DNA of 64,000 nt from Cyclospora cayetanensis (Eukaryota; Apicomplexa; Conoidasida; Eucoccidiorida; Eimeriidae), in assembly GCF_002999335.1 (NCBI RefSeq), contig NW_020312358.1, forward strand, positions 1 to 64,000, in the 5' to 3' direction. The notes beneath the pieces were generated by a model. That model worked only from the letters and a program-made list of their open reading frames with translations. It had not been told where the DNA came from and did no database searches. The stretch's first letter is position 1. Each line of letters starts with the position of its first letter. The position numbers were made by a program, and so were the translations under genes. Below are positions 47,238 to 59,400 of the stretch, in pieces.

Positions 47238-50200
47238 TTGGTCAAAAGGAAAAGCCAAACTGTGATCTTGAACCAATGTATATCGGGGCTGTGTTGGCTG
47301 GCACTGATCTACAGTCTAAGGTGGATCAGAAAAGGAGCCCAAAGCGAATATCACGCCCTTAAGCAGTCACAAACAGTCCCTCAGCAGTGCACCTGGAATA
47401 TTTGGTCGTATAGTCCAGAGCTACAAGCCTGTGCGAAAATCCAAAATACTTGTACAATGGGAGTGAACCCATCGCAAACAGGTTGCTTGGCAAGCACAAA
47501 AGTCGCGTCAAGGAAACGGAAAAACCGCCCACGCAGACTCTGGCGTAGCCAAAGGGGCTACAGGGGGCCCAACAGCAGTTAAAGACTCTCAACGGTTCGA
47601 TCCTACGATGTAACAAGCTCACATTAGTGGTTAAGAACTACTTGCTTCTCTTGACACTGGACATGAAGCAAATCAGGCACCAGAGGAGGCGGCGCAGAAG
47701 TGCGATCCGCCTATAAACTTGCTAGCCCAGCCTTCAAGCCTCACACCCATTTGCCGTTTAGTAACATAACACAGTGTCTGTCAAGGCTGCTGCAGTAAAT
47801 AGCCATTTCATATCGAGATTGGGTCATATCGGCGTGGTCCTTGGTCCTCGTATTGAACCCCTGCAACATGACGTAATCCTAGGTATGCCGTGGGTGAGCC
47901 AATGGAAGGTGTGCACGAAGGAACAGTGGCGTGATGTGGAGGTGGGTGTACCCGAATACTCTAGGGTAAAGCAACTCCTGTCCTCCGTAACAACGCGCAT
48001 TCCATTCATAATGATCGAAGTATATTCGGTGGCTCGACAAGGTGAGGCAGAGTGTCCACTCGGGCTGCCTAGCAGCGCAGTATGACAGCAGGGTACTGAG
48101 CATCCGTCACGTCCTCATGGCTCAGCAACTGGCTTTTCCACAAAGACTTCGGTTGACCTTAAGCCCCGGAAGTGCAGGAATGGGTATTCATCGAAGAGCT
48201 CGAAAAGCTTAATAAAGCCATGCTGCCAGCAGGCTGGCCACCTGGTCGCCCAATGCACCGTAGTAAGCTAGCCCTCAGGGCTCCAGTCTATTTTTCGAGG
48301 CGTTTAGCCGCACAAGTAGATTGAGCCGCAGGAGTGGCTTGTTGAAAAAGTTAAGTGCAGGAATTTGCCAACGCCTTTATGCGTAACCCATTGCTAGTGC
48401 CAATAAAGGACGGAAGGTATTACGCGCACGTTAGTTTCAAGCTTCCTGATACGATTTATGTACAACAGAAGATTGACGCCTTATTTTATCGAATTACGCG
48501 ATAAAGCACACGAATCAACACTCTACTCAACAACCAACTTCAGAGACCCTTTGATACAGACCCCCGTTGACTCAAATTACAGGCAGGGGACGGCGTTCCG
48601 TGCCCGGACTAGCAAATCCGAGTATAGACGCACGGTACTTATAGTTGTTAATGCCACATCTGAAGGGTAACGACAAGTTAGTCGGGATCCAAATGCGCCA
48701 ACACAGAGCGCTGGATGGCTCTCTTGGTAAACGACCACTTAATATTTAGCTCAACGTTTAAAAGCAGTCACAGCACTTACGAAGCACGCTTCAGTTGTGC
48801 CAGATGCAAGAGTAGTACGCGAAGGCACGCAACTGATTGTGCTTTCTTTGGAATAACTGTGTTCCTGGGATTCCCTGATCTAGTTGCACGGATTAAGCCC
48901 ATTCGAGGTCACCCTCTAAGCTAAAAACGTAAAGCATGCCCTTTACCTTTCCGCATCCATAAAAACGGTAAAAAGCTCTTTAAACCTGCATTCTTTTGCC
49001 AGGATTTCATTCCTTCATTTGCTCCGGACCGTTGCTCCGTTGACTGGTCAAGTAGGAAAGCGTAGTCTATTAACTGAAAAAAAGGCTGATGCCGCAGCAA
49101 CGCCGGTTATCGGCCAGTTTCCAGCTTCGCCAGTACTTGAATCGCTCGATTAGCGGTATCCTTTTGTCTTACAACCGTGCAAATTGGCGTAGCCGCAACT
49201 GCTACTCCCTCGAAAGGCTAGGGTGTCTCCGAAAAACCAAAATTATTGGTGATTATCCTCGTCGCTTCAAGGAAACTAAGCATCGGTATACACTTTTTAA
49301 AAAGGAACTTTAGATATCTAGTGCGGCGAAAGGAACTATATGAGGTGTGGAGGGGCGTGGAAAATGCCGGCACTATTTATATGCGTGTCATTTTACTGTC
49401 GACCGACAACCAAACATTAGTGGACCTTACGAAGAGCTATCTGAGTTATTTGCTGACTTGGGCACCTGCTGAAGCAAGGCTACGCAATGAATGGCATCAA
49501 GGGCATCACCAATGTGATTACCGACTCGCATGTGCAAGGCCCCAACTATTCACGATTGTTTAGCGTAACCGTCTTTGTCTGCGATAATTCACGCTTTCTA
49601 CCAAACTTGCGTATCTACAATTTTAAAAAGCTAATAAAGCTCTTATTACTGCATTACTACTGAGTCACAAAAAGGTGAGGCAGTAGGATGATCGGTTGTG
49701 GTTCAAAACAAAGGGAGGATTCCGTCGCGTGCCAACTCTGGCGCTGCAGCAGCATTTAGCAATCGTGTTCTTCTAGCTACGATAACATCCATACCTAAGT
49801 GGAAAAGCTGTCAAGGTCCTTTTAGTTGCCCGGGATGCTTCCCACGGCAAAGGACCATGCGGTGTCGTGCCCAGGGCATTAGCAGCTCGAGTCACAGATT
49901 TTTCCTAAACCCGACCTGTTGCAAAGGCCTTTGATTTCTAAACGGATTAAGAATGATTTGACTATGCTTGTTATAGCTGAGCGGCTGGAGTTTAAGAGTT
50001 ACGAAGGCCTGTATGTCGCCGTCAACAAGCTTAGCAAACGTGCCCATTTCATCCCTTGCTCCAACTCTGCCCCGGATCGGAAAATAGTTTGATTATTCTG
50101 TCTCATATCTAAGCGCCTCACGCATTCCTCAAGGGCATCATAAGGGATAAGGATATAAAGTTTGTCTTGCCTTTATGCGTGCCTCTACGACCCCATTTTG

Positions 50201-50600
50201 CACCGACCACAATAAAACCGCTACGAACCACCCTGAGACAGAAGGACAAACAAGAGCAGCAATGGCACTCTGTTGCGCTGTTCGTGGATCTATACGCGCA
50301 CGAATTCAATTGCTGGGTTGAAAGTTCTTTTCGCTGAGTGCGTTTATAATACAACAGTGCAGAGGTCTTTTCAATATTCTTCAACACCTCTGATCCACGG
50401 TGAAGAGTTCCTCTCCGATACGGGCCTGAGCCCAGTCGTCTGAGATATTCAGCTACACTCACCTACGGAGGGATTCAGAGGACAGCCTGCTGGTGTATTT
50501 GAACGAATGCGCGAAGCTGGAAAGATACGCTTTTAGACATGATTGAAGGCAGTCAGCAATGCCTTTCAAGTTGGAAGATATTGTTCTGTCACATAGGCAT
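47238..50600 (+). mobile_element. Decayed Ty3/Gypsy LTR retrotransposon (gag-protease-RT-RNase H-integrase order)
   Basis: Domains appear in the Ty3/Gypsy order, broken by stops and frameshifts. A possible gag segment lies at 47330-47580. Protease remains include N-S-H-F-I-S and then HDVILGMPWVSQW (47867-47905), the hallmark protease-end motif. RT begins with LPAGWPPGRPMHRSKL (about 48224), continues NPLLVPIKDGRYYAHVSF, and has L-V-N-D-H-L-I-F-S-S-T-F (about 48725) in place of 'YLDDILIFSKTF', followed by CAFF…FLGF. RNase H remains at about 49240-49430 include ASRKLS and STDNQTLVDL, resembling 'FxSRKLS…TDHQALxYL'. Integrase remains at about 50003-50060 read LYVAVNKLSKRAHFIPC, then AECVYNTTVQ near 50335. 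No intact LTR pair was found; a TATATAAA at about 46628 could be an old LTR promoter. Confidence 0.82.
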
Positions 50601-51914
50601 GCTCTATGAGGTGCACGAAAAGTGACAAGACGAAGGTGTTTGCGACCAGAAAGCTGAGGAAATTCTCGATTCTTTCACAAATCAGCGCACTTGCACGGTT
50701 CAATTTATTCTTTAAATGCTCGAGCTACTAAAAACTATCAGTAGTGACACCTGAAAAAGTTTCACCGCTCCGAGTTTTGCGCAGACTTGGCTGCGCACGC
50801 AAGTGGCTGGCGAGAAAGAATAAACTCACAGGAAGCCGTAAAACTGTTCAAGCTTGAGGCCCAATGAAGACCGAGAACACGCTTGATGGATGCTTACAGT
50901 GCCATCGGCTGGGAAATTGCAACCGTAGTGGGTTTGAGTGATCTGCGGGCCTCGTTGCGTGCCGGGAAATTCGTTCCTCTGTTAAATCCACAACGTTAGT
51001 CGCCATAAACAGTACTCATCTCGTTACATAGTGAATGTCCTTTCCCAATGCGTTCCCTAACTGATATAGCTTCCTCCAACTATGGATATTTCTATTGCTC
51101 GAAAGCCTTCCAGTTGTCATTGAATAGTTCTCCTCTACACTCAGATTCGCGCAGCCACTCACAAGCATGCTGTCTACATCCTGTTTGGTATCGTTTTGGG
51201 TATTTGAAAATCCACTAAGCTGGACCGGGTGGGTTATCATGCACAGTTTACTCTGAGGCGAAGAACTACTTCTGACCCCTGTTTCTATTTACTCTTTACA
51301 CCTTTTACATGCCTTCTGTTTTCTTATGTCAGTTGGCTAAACATCTAAGCGCTCCAGCTTCAATGATCCATTGCGGTGATGTAGTAATGCTCCTTTGTTT
51401 CCTCGTCAACTGTTGGCCAGTGGATGTGTCTTTATTCCCTTTAACTTTGCTGCAAATTTTGCTGCACATTTTGTGGTTCCCTTTTGCACGTAGAGCCTTT
51501 CTGCCTTTCTGGGGAAGTGGTAGTAGAACAAGAACTCTTCCTTCGTCCTGCGAGAATCGTTCTCGATCTGTATATATTAGAACACGACAATGTGTGCTGG
51601 AAATAGGGGGAAGGTGCAGCGCGGATAAGCTATATTTGATTACTTTCCTTTACATTAGTTAAATCGAACTAGGAGTTAGAGCGCGACCTACGAATTTTTT
51701 CGGTCCTTTGCATTTCGTTTTTCACCCTAAGTACTATTTGTTTCGAGAGAAGAAGACGCAGTGTTAGATGCGTTTGCGCTTTTATGCTTTTTATGCAGCT
51801 AACTTTGCATGTTGCGGGTGCCGAGAGGGTGCAGTAACGCCCACATAGCTGATTCTCACTCCTCATGACAACGCTTTAAGGTAGCGGGCAAGGGAGAATG
51901 GGGGTTTTTGTAAG

Positions 51915-51962
51915 AGCAGTCAATAACTTCCGAATAATAGCAGTCAATAACTTATGAATAAC
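51915..51962. repeat. 24-base tandem duplication
   Basis: AGCAGTCAATAACTTCCGAA plus four bases is repeated once immediately downstream with three differences (51915-51938 and 51939-51962). Non-coding. Confidence 0.9.
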
Positions 51963-52872
51963 TCTGCATTGAGTCTGAAGTTGAGCGTGTCTTCATGAGA
52001 TCTTTGAAGGGTTACGTCAGCCATCTCCAGCAAAAGTCGGCTGGAAGCACAACCCCTTCCAATCGTTGGAGACTCCAGTCTATGTGAAACAGACTGTGGA
52101 TATGCAAGCCGTTGAGGCACCGAGTGTATTTAAAGTTTGAGAGGACAGTTGTGGTTGCAGCTAGAGGATATGCCACAAGATGTGAACTCACATAAAAGGT
52201 TATCAGCATGGCTTGCAAACAGCCAGAAAGCTTGTGTACCCATATGTTTTCCACAGCACGATGCATGTGGATTTTGGAGCAAATAAACGGAGTGACCGGC
52301 TTTCTTGCTGGGGCATCGCATGCGTCAAGCAGCTGGTGGCGGTAGCCTGATACTATTGTGCTGCTTGTCTAAATAGATTAGGGCTGGAGGAGGGTGTTTT
52401 GGGGAATTAGCGTGAAACAAAGTGATTAATTTGAAGCAAGCCGGAGAGAGGTTCCACGGTTTTGTTGACCCCTGGGCACCTCAACCGCGGCAATCGGCTC
52501 AGGACTGAGGCCTTGTGGCTCCTGAAGAATTCCAAAGTCTTCGAGGCCGTAGGTTCTGTATGTAAAAGCTATTCTGTTTGTCTGGGAAAAGTAATTTATA
52601 TATATTCGAAACCTATTCCAGCTTTGAAGCCAAAGGCTCGAGGTTGTCAAACAATTTTCCCGACCCACTATGCGAAAAGTGATGGGGCTTATCTACATTG
52701 AATTTAAGTGCCCTCAGGCCTAATATGTTATATATTTGTAATCCTATATGCTTGTACGAGAGTCGGCTCTTTCGGCGAGCCGTTTCGCTGAAGCGGCCCG
52801 CCAGCACACTGGCTTTTCTACGAGTCCTGCAGTGTCCAGGGTGGAGATTTTAGGATACCGAAAAAAGGCAAG

Positions 52873-54303
52873 ATGGACCTGCCTGTCCGGATCGCGCTTG
52901 TAGCTGTCATTTTTGTGGCAGCCACAATGGCATCAGGGGCAGGCACTGGCGGTGGAGCCTTGTACATCCCTGGATACATTGTTTCCCTCAAGGATGTTCA
53001 CAAGGCGGTGCCTCTGTCCAAGGTAACTATATTTGGGGGATGCTTGGTGTCGGTGCTCATAAATATACGCCGCCGCAATCCCAAGTCAAACACACCAATG
53101 ATTGCCTACGAACTCGCTGCACTGATGGAACCGTTTACCCTCTTAGGCGCCATCATCGGAGTTCTCTTGAATATAGTAATGACTGATCTGCAGATCCTTG
53201 TCTGTCTCGTTGTCACACTCTCGTTCACTAGCTACAAGACATTTAGAAAGGGTCTCGCCCAGAGGGCGGAGGAAACACGAATTCTAAAGGAGCTTGAACA
53301 GCGGCGGTACAAAGAGCAGGTGGACAACGAGTTAGGCAGTCTTGCACCTGTGGTCCAAGGGGAAAATAGATCTGAACTAGAACGATTGCTTCCTCCGATG
53401 GAAGAGGATTCTCGTCACACAGAGGGCGGGGCTTCGTTGGAGCGCTCACTCAAACGTACAGAAACCGAGGACACAACTTACTTCCCTATATCTGATAGCC
53501 TTTTGGATATTCAGGATGCTGTCGCGGTGACACCTACGTCTCGTGTTGCAGCAGATGTGGTGGGATATTGCCGGACGTGTCAAGTGAGTTGTATATATTT
53601 GGTCTTTGACTCGGTTGTAAACGTTGTTCTACTTATACTGGCGGGAGGACCTGTGGCCGTCTTATGTGGATCCCAGTGGCAGCAGGGCTGTATCTACCTG
53701 CTACTTTCGATTCACGTCCTGGGGACATTTCTTTTTGCGCGTTGGCTCATAAAGATGCGGAAACAGCTGGAAGCTGCAGGCGAGAAGAGCATGGATGTCG
53801 CTTCTGGGGGCCTGGGTTGGTTGACACCTGTTACTGCTTTCGTGTACCCTCTACTTTCTATGATGGCAGGAGTTCTTGCTGGGGCCATTGGCATTGGTGG
53901 GGGGCTCGTGAAGGGGCCCTTATTGCTTGAGATCGGCTTGTCCCCACTGGCCGCTGTCAGCACCGCCAATTTTATGATCTTCTTCACTTCCTCGGCTAAT
54001 ACTCTGCAGTATGCTACACTGGGTAGACTTGACTTAGCGGATTCAATTTGCTTTTTCTTTACTGCATTTGTGGCCGGGGCGGTGGGCATCAGCTGCGTAT
54101 TTCACTTTATGAAAACAACACACAGGCAATCCTACTTAACCTTCCTGTTGTCTTTCGTTACTGTCATCAGTCTCTTATGCATGGTAGGGTCGTTTGTACA
54201 CACGCACTACTTTATGACCCAAGGTCCTATGAAGCTCTTAACGTTACAAGACGCATGCCAACAGCAGCAAGTCTCTGGAAGGCTTTTGTTCTCCCATTTT
54301 TGA
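52873..54303 (+). CDS. TauE/SafE-family membrane transporter
   Basis: A single-exon frame of 476 residues with ATG in a good context (A at -3, G at +4). The TauE/SafE family (sulfite exporter type) consists of multi-helix membrane proteins with two homologous halves that export small organic or sulfur anions. The two halves are visible. The first has SGAGTGGGALYIPGY near residue 21, followed by the basic NIRRRNP loop. The second has GAIGIGGGLVKGPLLLEIGL from residue 337. Several further hydrophobic helices fill both halves. They are joined by a hydrophilic, charged loop (about residues 130-215), longer than in bacterial members but similar to plant-type members. Substrate and membrane are unknown. 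It is the only clearly intronless conserved gene in the window and is flanked by gene-poor DNA. The Gln-rich C-terminal tail may be species-specific. Confidence 0.9.
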   Translation: MDLPVRIALVAVIFVAATMASGAGTGGGALYIPGYIVSLKDVHKAVPLSKVTIFGGCLVSVLINIRRRNPKSNTPMIAYELAALMEPFTLLGAIIGVLLNIVMTDLQILVCLVVTLSFTSYKTFRKGLAQRAEETRILKELEQRRYKEQVDNELGSLAPVVQGENRSELERLLPPMEEDSRHTEGGASLERSLKRTETEDTTYFPISDSLLDIQDAVAVTPTSRVAADVVGYCRTCQVSCIYLVFDSVVNVVLLILAGGPVAVLCGSQWQQGCIYLLLSIHVLGTFLFARWLIKMRKQLEAAGEKSMDVASGGLGWLTPVTAFVYPLLSMMAGVLAGAIGIGGGLVKGPLLLEIGLSPLAAVSTANFMIFFTSSANTLQYATLGRLDLADSICFFFTAFVAGAVGISCVFHFMKTTHRQSYLTFLLSFVTVISLLCMVGSFVHTHYFMTQGPMKLLTLQDACQQQQVSGRLLFSHF

Positions 54304-54784
54304 GCAACTTCATGTAATGCCTTCGGACTACAATGCGACAAAAGGCATCAGCTGCAGCGAAGCAGAGATGCGCATTTTGAAGGCAGGGGTAGGCCTAGAA
54401 AAATATTGAGCTCTTGGTTGCTAGATAAATGTCACACCATAAATCAAAAATTTGAGAGCAGGCAGTCAGGCCTTAACACGCGAAATGCTTACACAGGCAT
54501 TGTCTGCATCCTTGAAGCAGAACGTGCGAAACGAAAGCCGTGTCATTGGCATGCTGGCACAGGGGATGTGCTCTTTCAGAACATGATGGGCAACCCGGCA
54601 GCGAATACGAATTGGCACAAGTTGAGTTCGATCTCGTTGCCTAACCAAAACCACACAAGAATGCTGTGCGTGCTTAAAATCTGTAAAACGAAGGAAACAA
54701 CAACATCTAAAGTACGTTTTCAATCCGCTAGGATGAGCCCAGCCGCGTACATATAACCTGGATACTGGCTCAGTCACATATCTT

Positions 54785-56461
54785 TTAGTAGCAAACGAGC
54801 CTACGAAGTTCCGCGCTAAAGCTCTTATCACAGAAGCACGCATGGATGAAAACGAGAAGCGCTGCCAGGAGAAAGCATACGAAATACACTAGTCCAGCAA
54901 TATACAGATCCCCACAGGCAAGGATATCTATGAGCTCGTCCTGAGTGCACAAATACACAGGTGATGCAACAGCCGTCTGAACACATCTGAAGGCAAGCGC
55001 ACATCAAAAACTACCCTTAAGTGGAAGGGGCCAAAGAATAGCAACGCCGAAGACTTACAATAATGCCCCACGCAGCGACAATTGTCATAAGCGACACGAA
55101 CATTGCTGCAAAACACACCCTGGCAACGTATATCCGCAAAATCAGTACCCGAGGCTCAAGCCTCAGCCGCACACCACAACCATGCAAATGATAAACTAGG
55201 AGCCAAGGCTGAGCAGCGAGTGCCAAATGACAACTCCCAGCAAAGCCAGCGGCCACAAACAGGAAATGCTCAACAGCTACGAACACTTCAGCAGTCTCCA
55301 GGTGCCTTACTGACAGGGAAGGAGGCGAAAAAAGGAAGCGCGCAACACACAGACGCCTATTCCACTTACTCGGAAAAACGAGAAACGTGAAGCCATGCTT
55401 TTCCATTAATTTCAGCAGGATCGTCAACACAATACCGATTGCCAGCGCGATTACATAAGAGTAGACAAGCTCTATCGAGCTGCTTTCCGACACCAACTCG
55501 ACGACAATATCCTGGAGGGAACAAAATATACGCAACAACCCAGAACATACGTACCTCTATCCTCCGCCATGGGCCTTGCAAGCCGCAGCGGTGCGGGTGC
55601 ATAAGCACAAGAATACAGAAAGATCACGAATATGTGATTAGGATACAGAAAGACACCGAAAAAGCAAAGCTATCCTCGAGACTAAGGTGCACGCGGGGGA
55701 CAGTGAGTGCTGGCCTTACCATGCAACCCCATAGGGTAACTATCATCACGAAGGAAAGCAAGAGGGCTGAGGCACACCCGCAATAGCACACAATAGAAGG
55801 TTTTTCACAGGCTGCAGCTGTGTTCTGTAATAGAAGCAAATTGCCTGAGCAACAACAGCACCAGCGGCCGTTGCGAAGAGCCTTCGTAAGTACCGTGCAA
55901 TTCCAAGGCACGAGTCTGAGGGACAGCATCCACTGGCACCTACACCTTGAGGCACGCACCGGTATAGTGGAGGATGGGTGATGTGTGAGGCTTGAATCCT
56001 AGGTCGTTGCCAGGTGGGCCCATGTCTAGGCTGCCAATGGCAGACAGGAGCGCTTGTCGCTTTAGGAAGGCCCCTACGCTGCAATTTGAGGTCACTGAAT
56101 TGGAGGCATAAAAGGTGTCTGGCGCTTGGTAGAAGGATTCGACTTTGAATACTGATCTTGGACAGCGGGATACGGATGCTTCTTTGTCTAGATTGGAAGT
56201 GGAAATTCGAAGAGTCCCACATCCACGTGCTACAGAACACGTGCTCCCGGCAGGAAGACCGCAGTGATCCATTGGGCCAGAAACTACAGGCTTGCTTGAC
56301 TGAATGTTCTTGGAAGGGGAGGAGCTATCCGAACAGAACTCGGAACTGTCCTCGCCTCCTGAGTCGCTAACGATTACGGCTAGCTGGTCGCCATTGCTAG
56401 ACAGAATTGATTGGCAGCCGGCCTTCTGCACATCCAGATGAACCATATTTTCCGCCATCAT
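54785..56461 (-). CDS. Four-helix membrane protein with an internally duplicated two-helix module
   Basis: Five minus-strand exons: 56461-55960, 55811-55720, 55511-55370, 55105-55059, 54976-54785 (324 residues), all in phase. The first 167 residues are soluble and Ser-rich with an acidic patch (GGEDSSEFCSDSSSPSKN). The rest is membrane: LLLSFVMIVTLWGCM, YVIALAIGIVLTILLKLM, MFVSLMTIVAAWGII, and YIAGLVYFVCFLLAALLVFI. Helices 1 and 3 share the pattern S-x-x-x-I-V-x-x-W-G, and each is followed by an acidic loop (DIVVELVSES and QDELIDILACGD) and a second helix, so the module is duplicated. The introns after WGCM and WGII are both in phase 0 at the equivalent place. Family not recognised. A second Met follows the first at 56458. 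The gene converges on the TauE/SafE gene. Confidence 0.7.
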
Positions 56462-59400
56462 GGCCCTTTAGATGCTACCATGCGAAAGCAGTCGGCAGAC
56501 CTTTCAGCCTCCTGCCGTTCGCTATCCGCAGAGACTGAAAGAAGTTGAGGGGACACAGGGGGCGCGTCCTGCTAGGAAACTTTTGAGGTTCTGCTGGGAG
56601 CGCTACTGTCTTTGATGATTACAGGCTCAAACCCCCTCTTTGGTGCCGGTAAACCTTGGGTGCTTTCTTCGAACTTCATCCGCTTGCTCATTCCGCGGCA
56701 CTGTGCCAAACCAGCGAGGGAAAACCGCTGTGAACAATCACAGCCGCTGAGCCCCAAGCCTTCTTTCGAAAATCCCTTAGGCATTACGGATTCATTCAAA
56801 TTGATTTGATCTGCAAGGGATGCAGTGGCTGGATCCAGCTGTTGCGCTTTAAGGGGACCCGTGCTCAGTTGTGCACATCAACTTCTTGGGTGACACTAGA
56901 TTCGTCAAGGTTCCTAATAGACACCTCATTCTAGTACAACGTACAAAAGTGCAATGTTTGTGCGCATTCGTGTGCCACAATTCAACAGCCCCACACAGCT
57001 GGCGAACACGCATGCAGCCACAAAAGATCTACGGAACAGGCGGTGTCCACGCCCCAGATTTCATTCCTATTCGCACACACTTAATGGATGCATGATTTCG
57101 CACTATATGCAATAAGTTTGAGTCAAATTATCTACTTCCGGGGTGCCCGGATGGGAAAGGCGCCATAAAAGCCCTAAATGCAATCCAATACGAGAAGGAA
57201 GCCAAATAAAGCTTGCGTGCACTTGATTACAAGAGCTGTTTTGCTCCTCTGCAAATACACAATTCGTAGCAATGGGTGCCTAGTATAAACAACTAGCACC
57301 ACATATATGCAGGCACTGAAGAATTCTTAGGTGCATGACAATGGCTTAAGGCAGAGTGGATCGAGCTGGGACACCAGACGCACAACCTTTTCGTGAGTAG
57401 CTGAATAAAATGGCCTTCGGATCCTAAGGAGGTACTAGCTTGAATTTAATAAAAGGTGCATATGGATAGATGTGTCTATGTGGTGTTAGTGTACTCCATG
57501 CCTTGTTGACTAGAGCTGCCTCTTCTCACAAAAGTGTGGCACCCACACGGAGTGTTTCTAAAGGCGACTTGACACCTGGCTATAAATGTCATTTGCTAGA
57601 TGCGGGAGACCTAGTATATATTCCGAAAACATCCCTATCCTACTCTGACTTCACATAAGTGGGACAGGCCTCTAGGGGGAGAAGCTGCAGTCGTTGTGGC
57701 TAGCTGCATCTTCAGAACTGAGCACAGAGTCATGCGCCACTCCTTCACAAACACACAAAGCGGTGTCCCTTATACTGCGAACGTAAGTCTTTCCTTGCAA
57801 GGAAGAAACTCTAGGCAAGTTAAACATGTCGGCAAAGCCTTTTATCTCAGTAAATCCATACATGTTTGCACCGGTAGCGGTCCGAGGTGCTACACTACCG
57901 TCCTATATTCAAAAAACACGCCTCTTTGTGAGCGGCCTGGTAAAAAAGAGTACTTATACCCGCGTTGTCGGAGCAGTCCCGTTTTTCACCAACTCACCAT
58001 TCTCACAAGAAGCAGGCGAAAAGGCAAAGGTAAGAACTGCGCTTCTCTGGATAGAGCAAATGAATACGAAGTACGGGAAGACAAATACTTGCAGGAAAAC
58101 ACAGGGCTGATCCATAGAGCTATGGATAAGACTGTAGTGCACTGCATTCTTGTTACGGACCCCAGTGAGCCCTCCACCTTGAGCCTTACGAGTGAAAGAG
58201 CAATTCCGCGGAAATCGCACATGGCATTCTAATGCATGAAAATCCCTCCCCCTATTGACCAAGCTCCACATCCCTATGCTTAGTGCAGACGTTCTGTGTC
58301 GTGTTCACTAGAACCCAACTGACACCATTACAAAATGCGAAAGGATTTCCACATATAATACATTTATGTGTTGAACGTTCCATCTACGGCATCCGTTGGG
58401 TGACGCTTACATGCAGATTTTATCCATACATACCTGGAAGCGACTTTCAAACACGCTTTCCCCTTCCTCCGCCCGCTTCACTCAAGGCTCCAGCCTGAGT
58501 AGATATGGCAAGCTAGGGTAGGACTTACTACACTCTCTAAGATGTCCGAGCATTCACAGTTGGGGGTTGCAATGCGTATGAACATGCACACAGCAGGATA
58601 ACAATAAAGGCAGCGAGCCTTCACATGTATAAGGCAGAAGAAAATGGATACTTCGTGTTTTGTTTAAGCAATCGACAAGTACAGCATCGTCATGAGGACT
58701 TCGTCTAAAGCTACTCCTACAGGAAATTTCGGGCCTGTGGGCATCTAGTAAGCGCCACGAGGGAGGAACTCAACTTCTGTCAAGCGCCTGTGGGGCCGGG
58801 AAAGGCGGCAGCCTAGCTATCACTGAACGCCTAGCTGCATATATACAAGACTCGATCAGCAATCTAATTTGCCCGCATACCGGTGCTAACTGGCAAGATA
58901 ATCAAAATCTGCAAAGCCTGTTAACAAGATGCAACGCGGGGGCTCTAAAGGAGGTTGTGCTGTTTTGTGACGAGGTTCCTTTACACTAAACTAAATCTGC
59001 AGCCCTCCGACAAGTCCATGCAAAGCTGCCATTAATAAGACAACCAAACAGTCTTCAAAACTGGCAACATCCATGGCTTCCCATGATGCAATTTGGTAGG
59101 TTTGAAGGCCAGCTCGCGAATCCCCACTGAATCCGCTCTACAGTCATAGCAACCGCATTACGCTACCACCCACTAAAGAAGCTCGGTACTAGCCCTAGGC
59201 AGTGCAGGAAACGACCACAGTGACATTCTACAAGTAAGCCGTGAAAGCTCCGTCACCATTCACAGTGGCCACTACTGACACTGACCCTTTTAAACGAAAA
59301 GCCGAGTTTGGGGAGGTTAAGTGTCCCGATCTTCCTTATTACCGAACATGGCCATACCTATCGCATTGCTTTGTCTGACCATTCTCGGTCCGTTCCTTTA

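Larger units (their letters stand above)
43319..52872. other. 9.5-kb stretch without a gene, built around a decayed retroelement
   Basis: There are no CAG tracts and no intact coding frame longer than about 170 codons. Retroelement relics are recognisable from about 47.2 to 50.6 kb. The flanking 43.3-47.2 and 51-52.8 kb parts show no identifiable gene; they may contain LTR or gag remains too decayed to recognise. Confidence 0.65.

Noticed and set aside
47585..47605. GGTTCGATCC, resembling a tRNA B box
   Set aside because: The surrounding bases do not form a T stem, and no A box or acceptor stem is present upstream.
57696..58232. 178-codon plus-strand open frame
   Set aside because: No recognisable motif or exon partners were found, and it overlaps open frames on the other strand. 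It cannot be supported as a gene.
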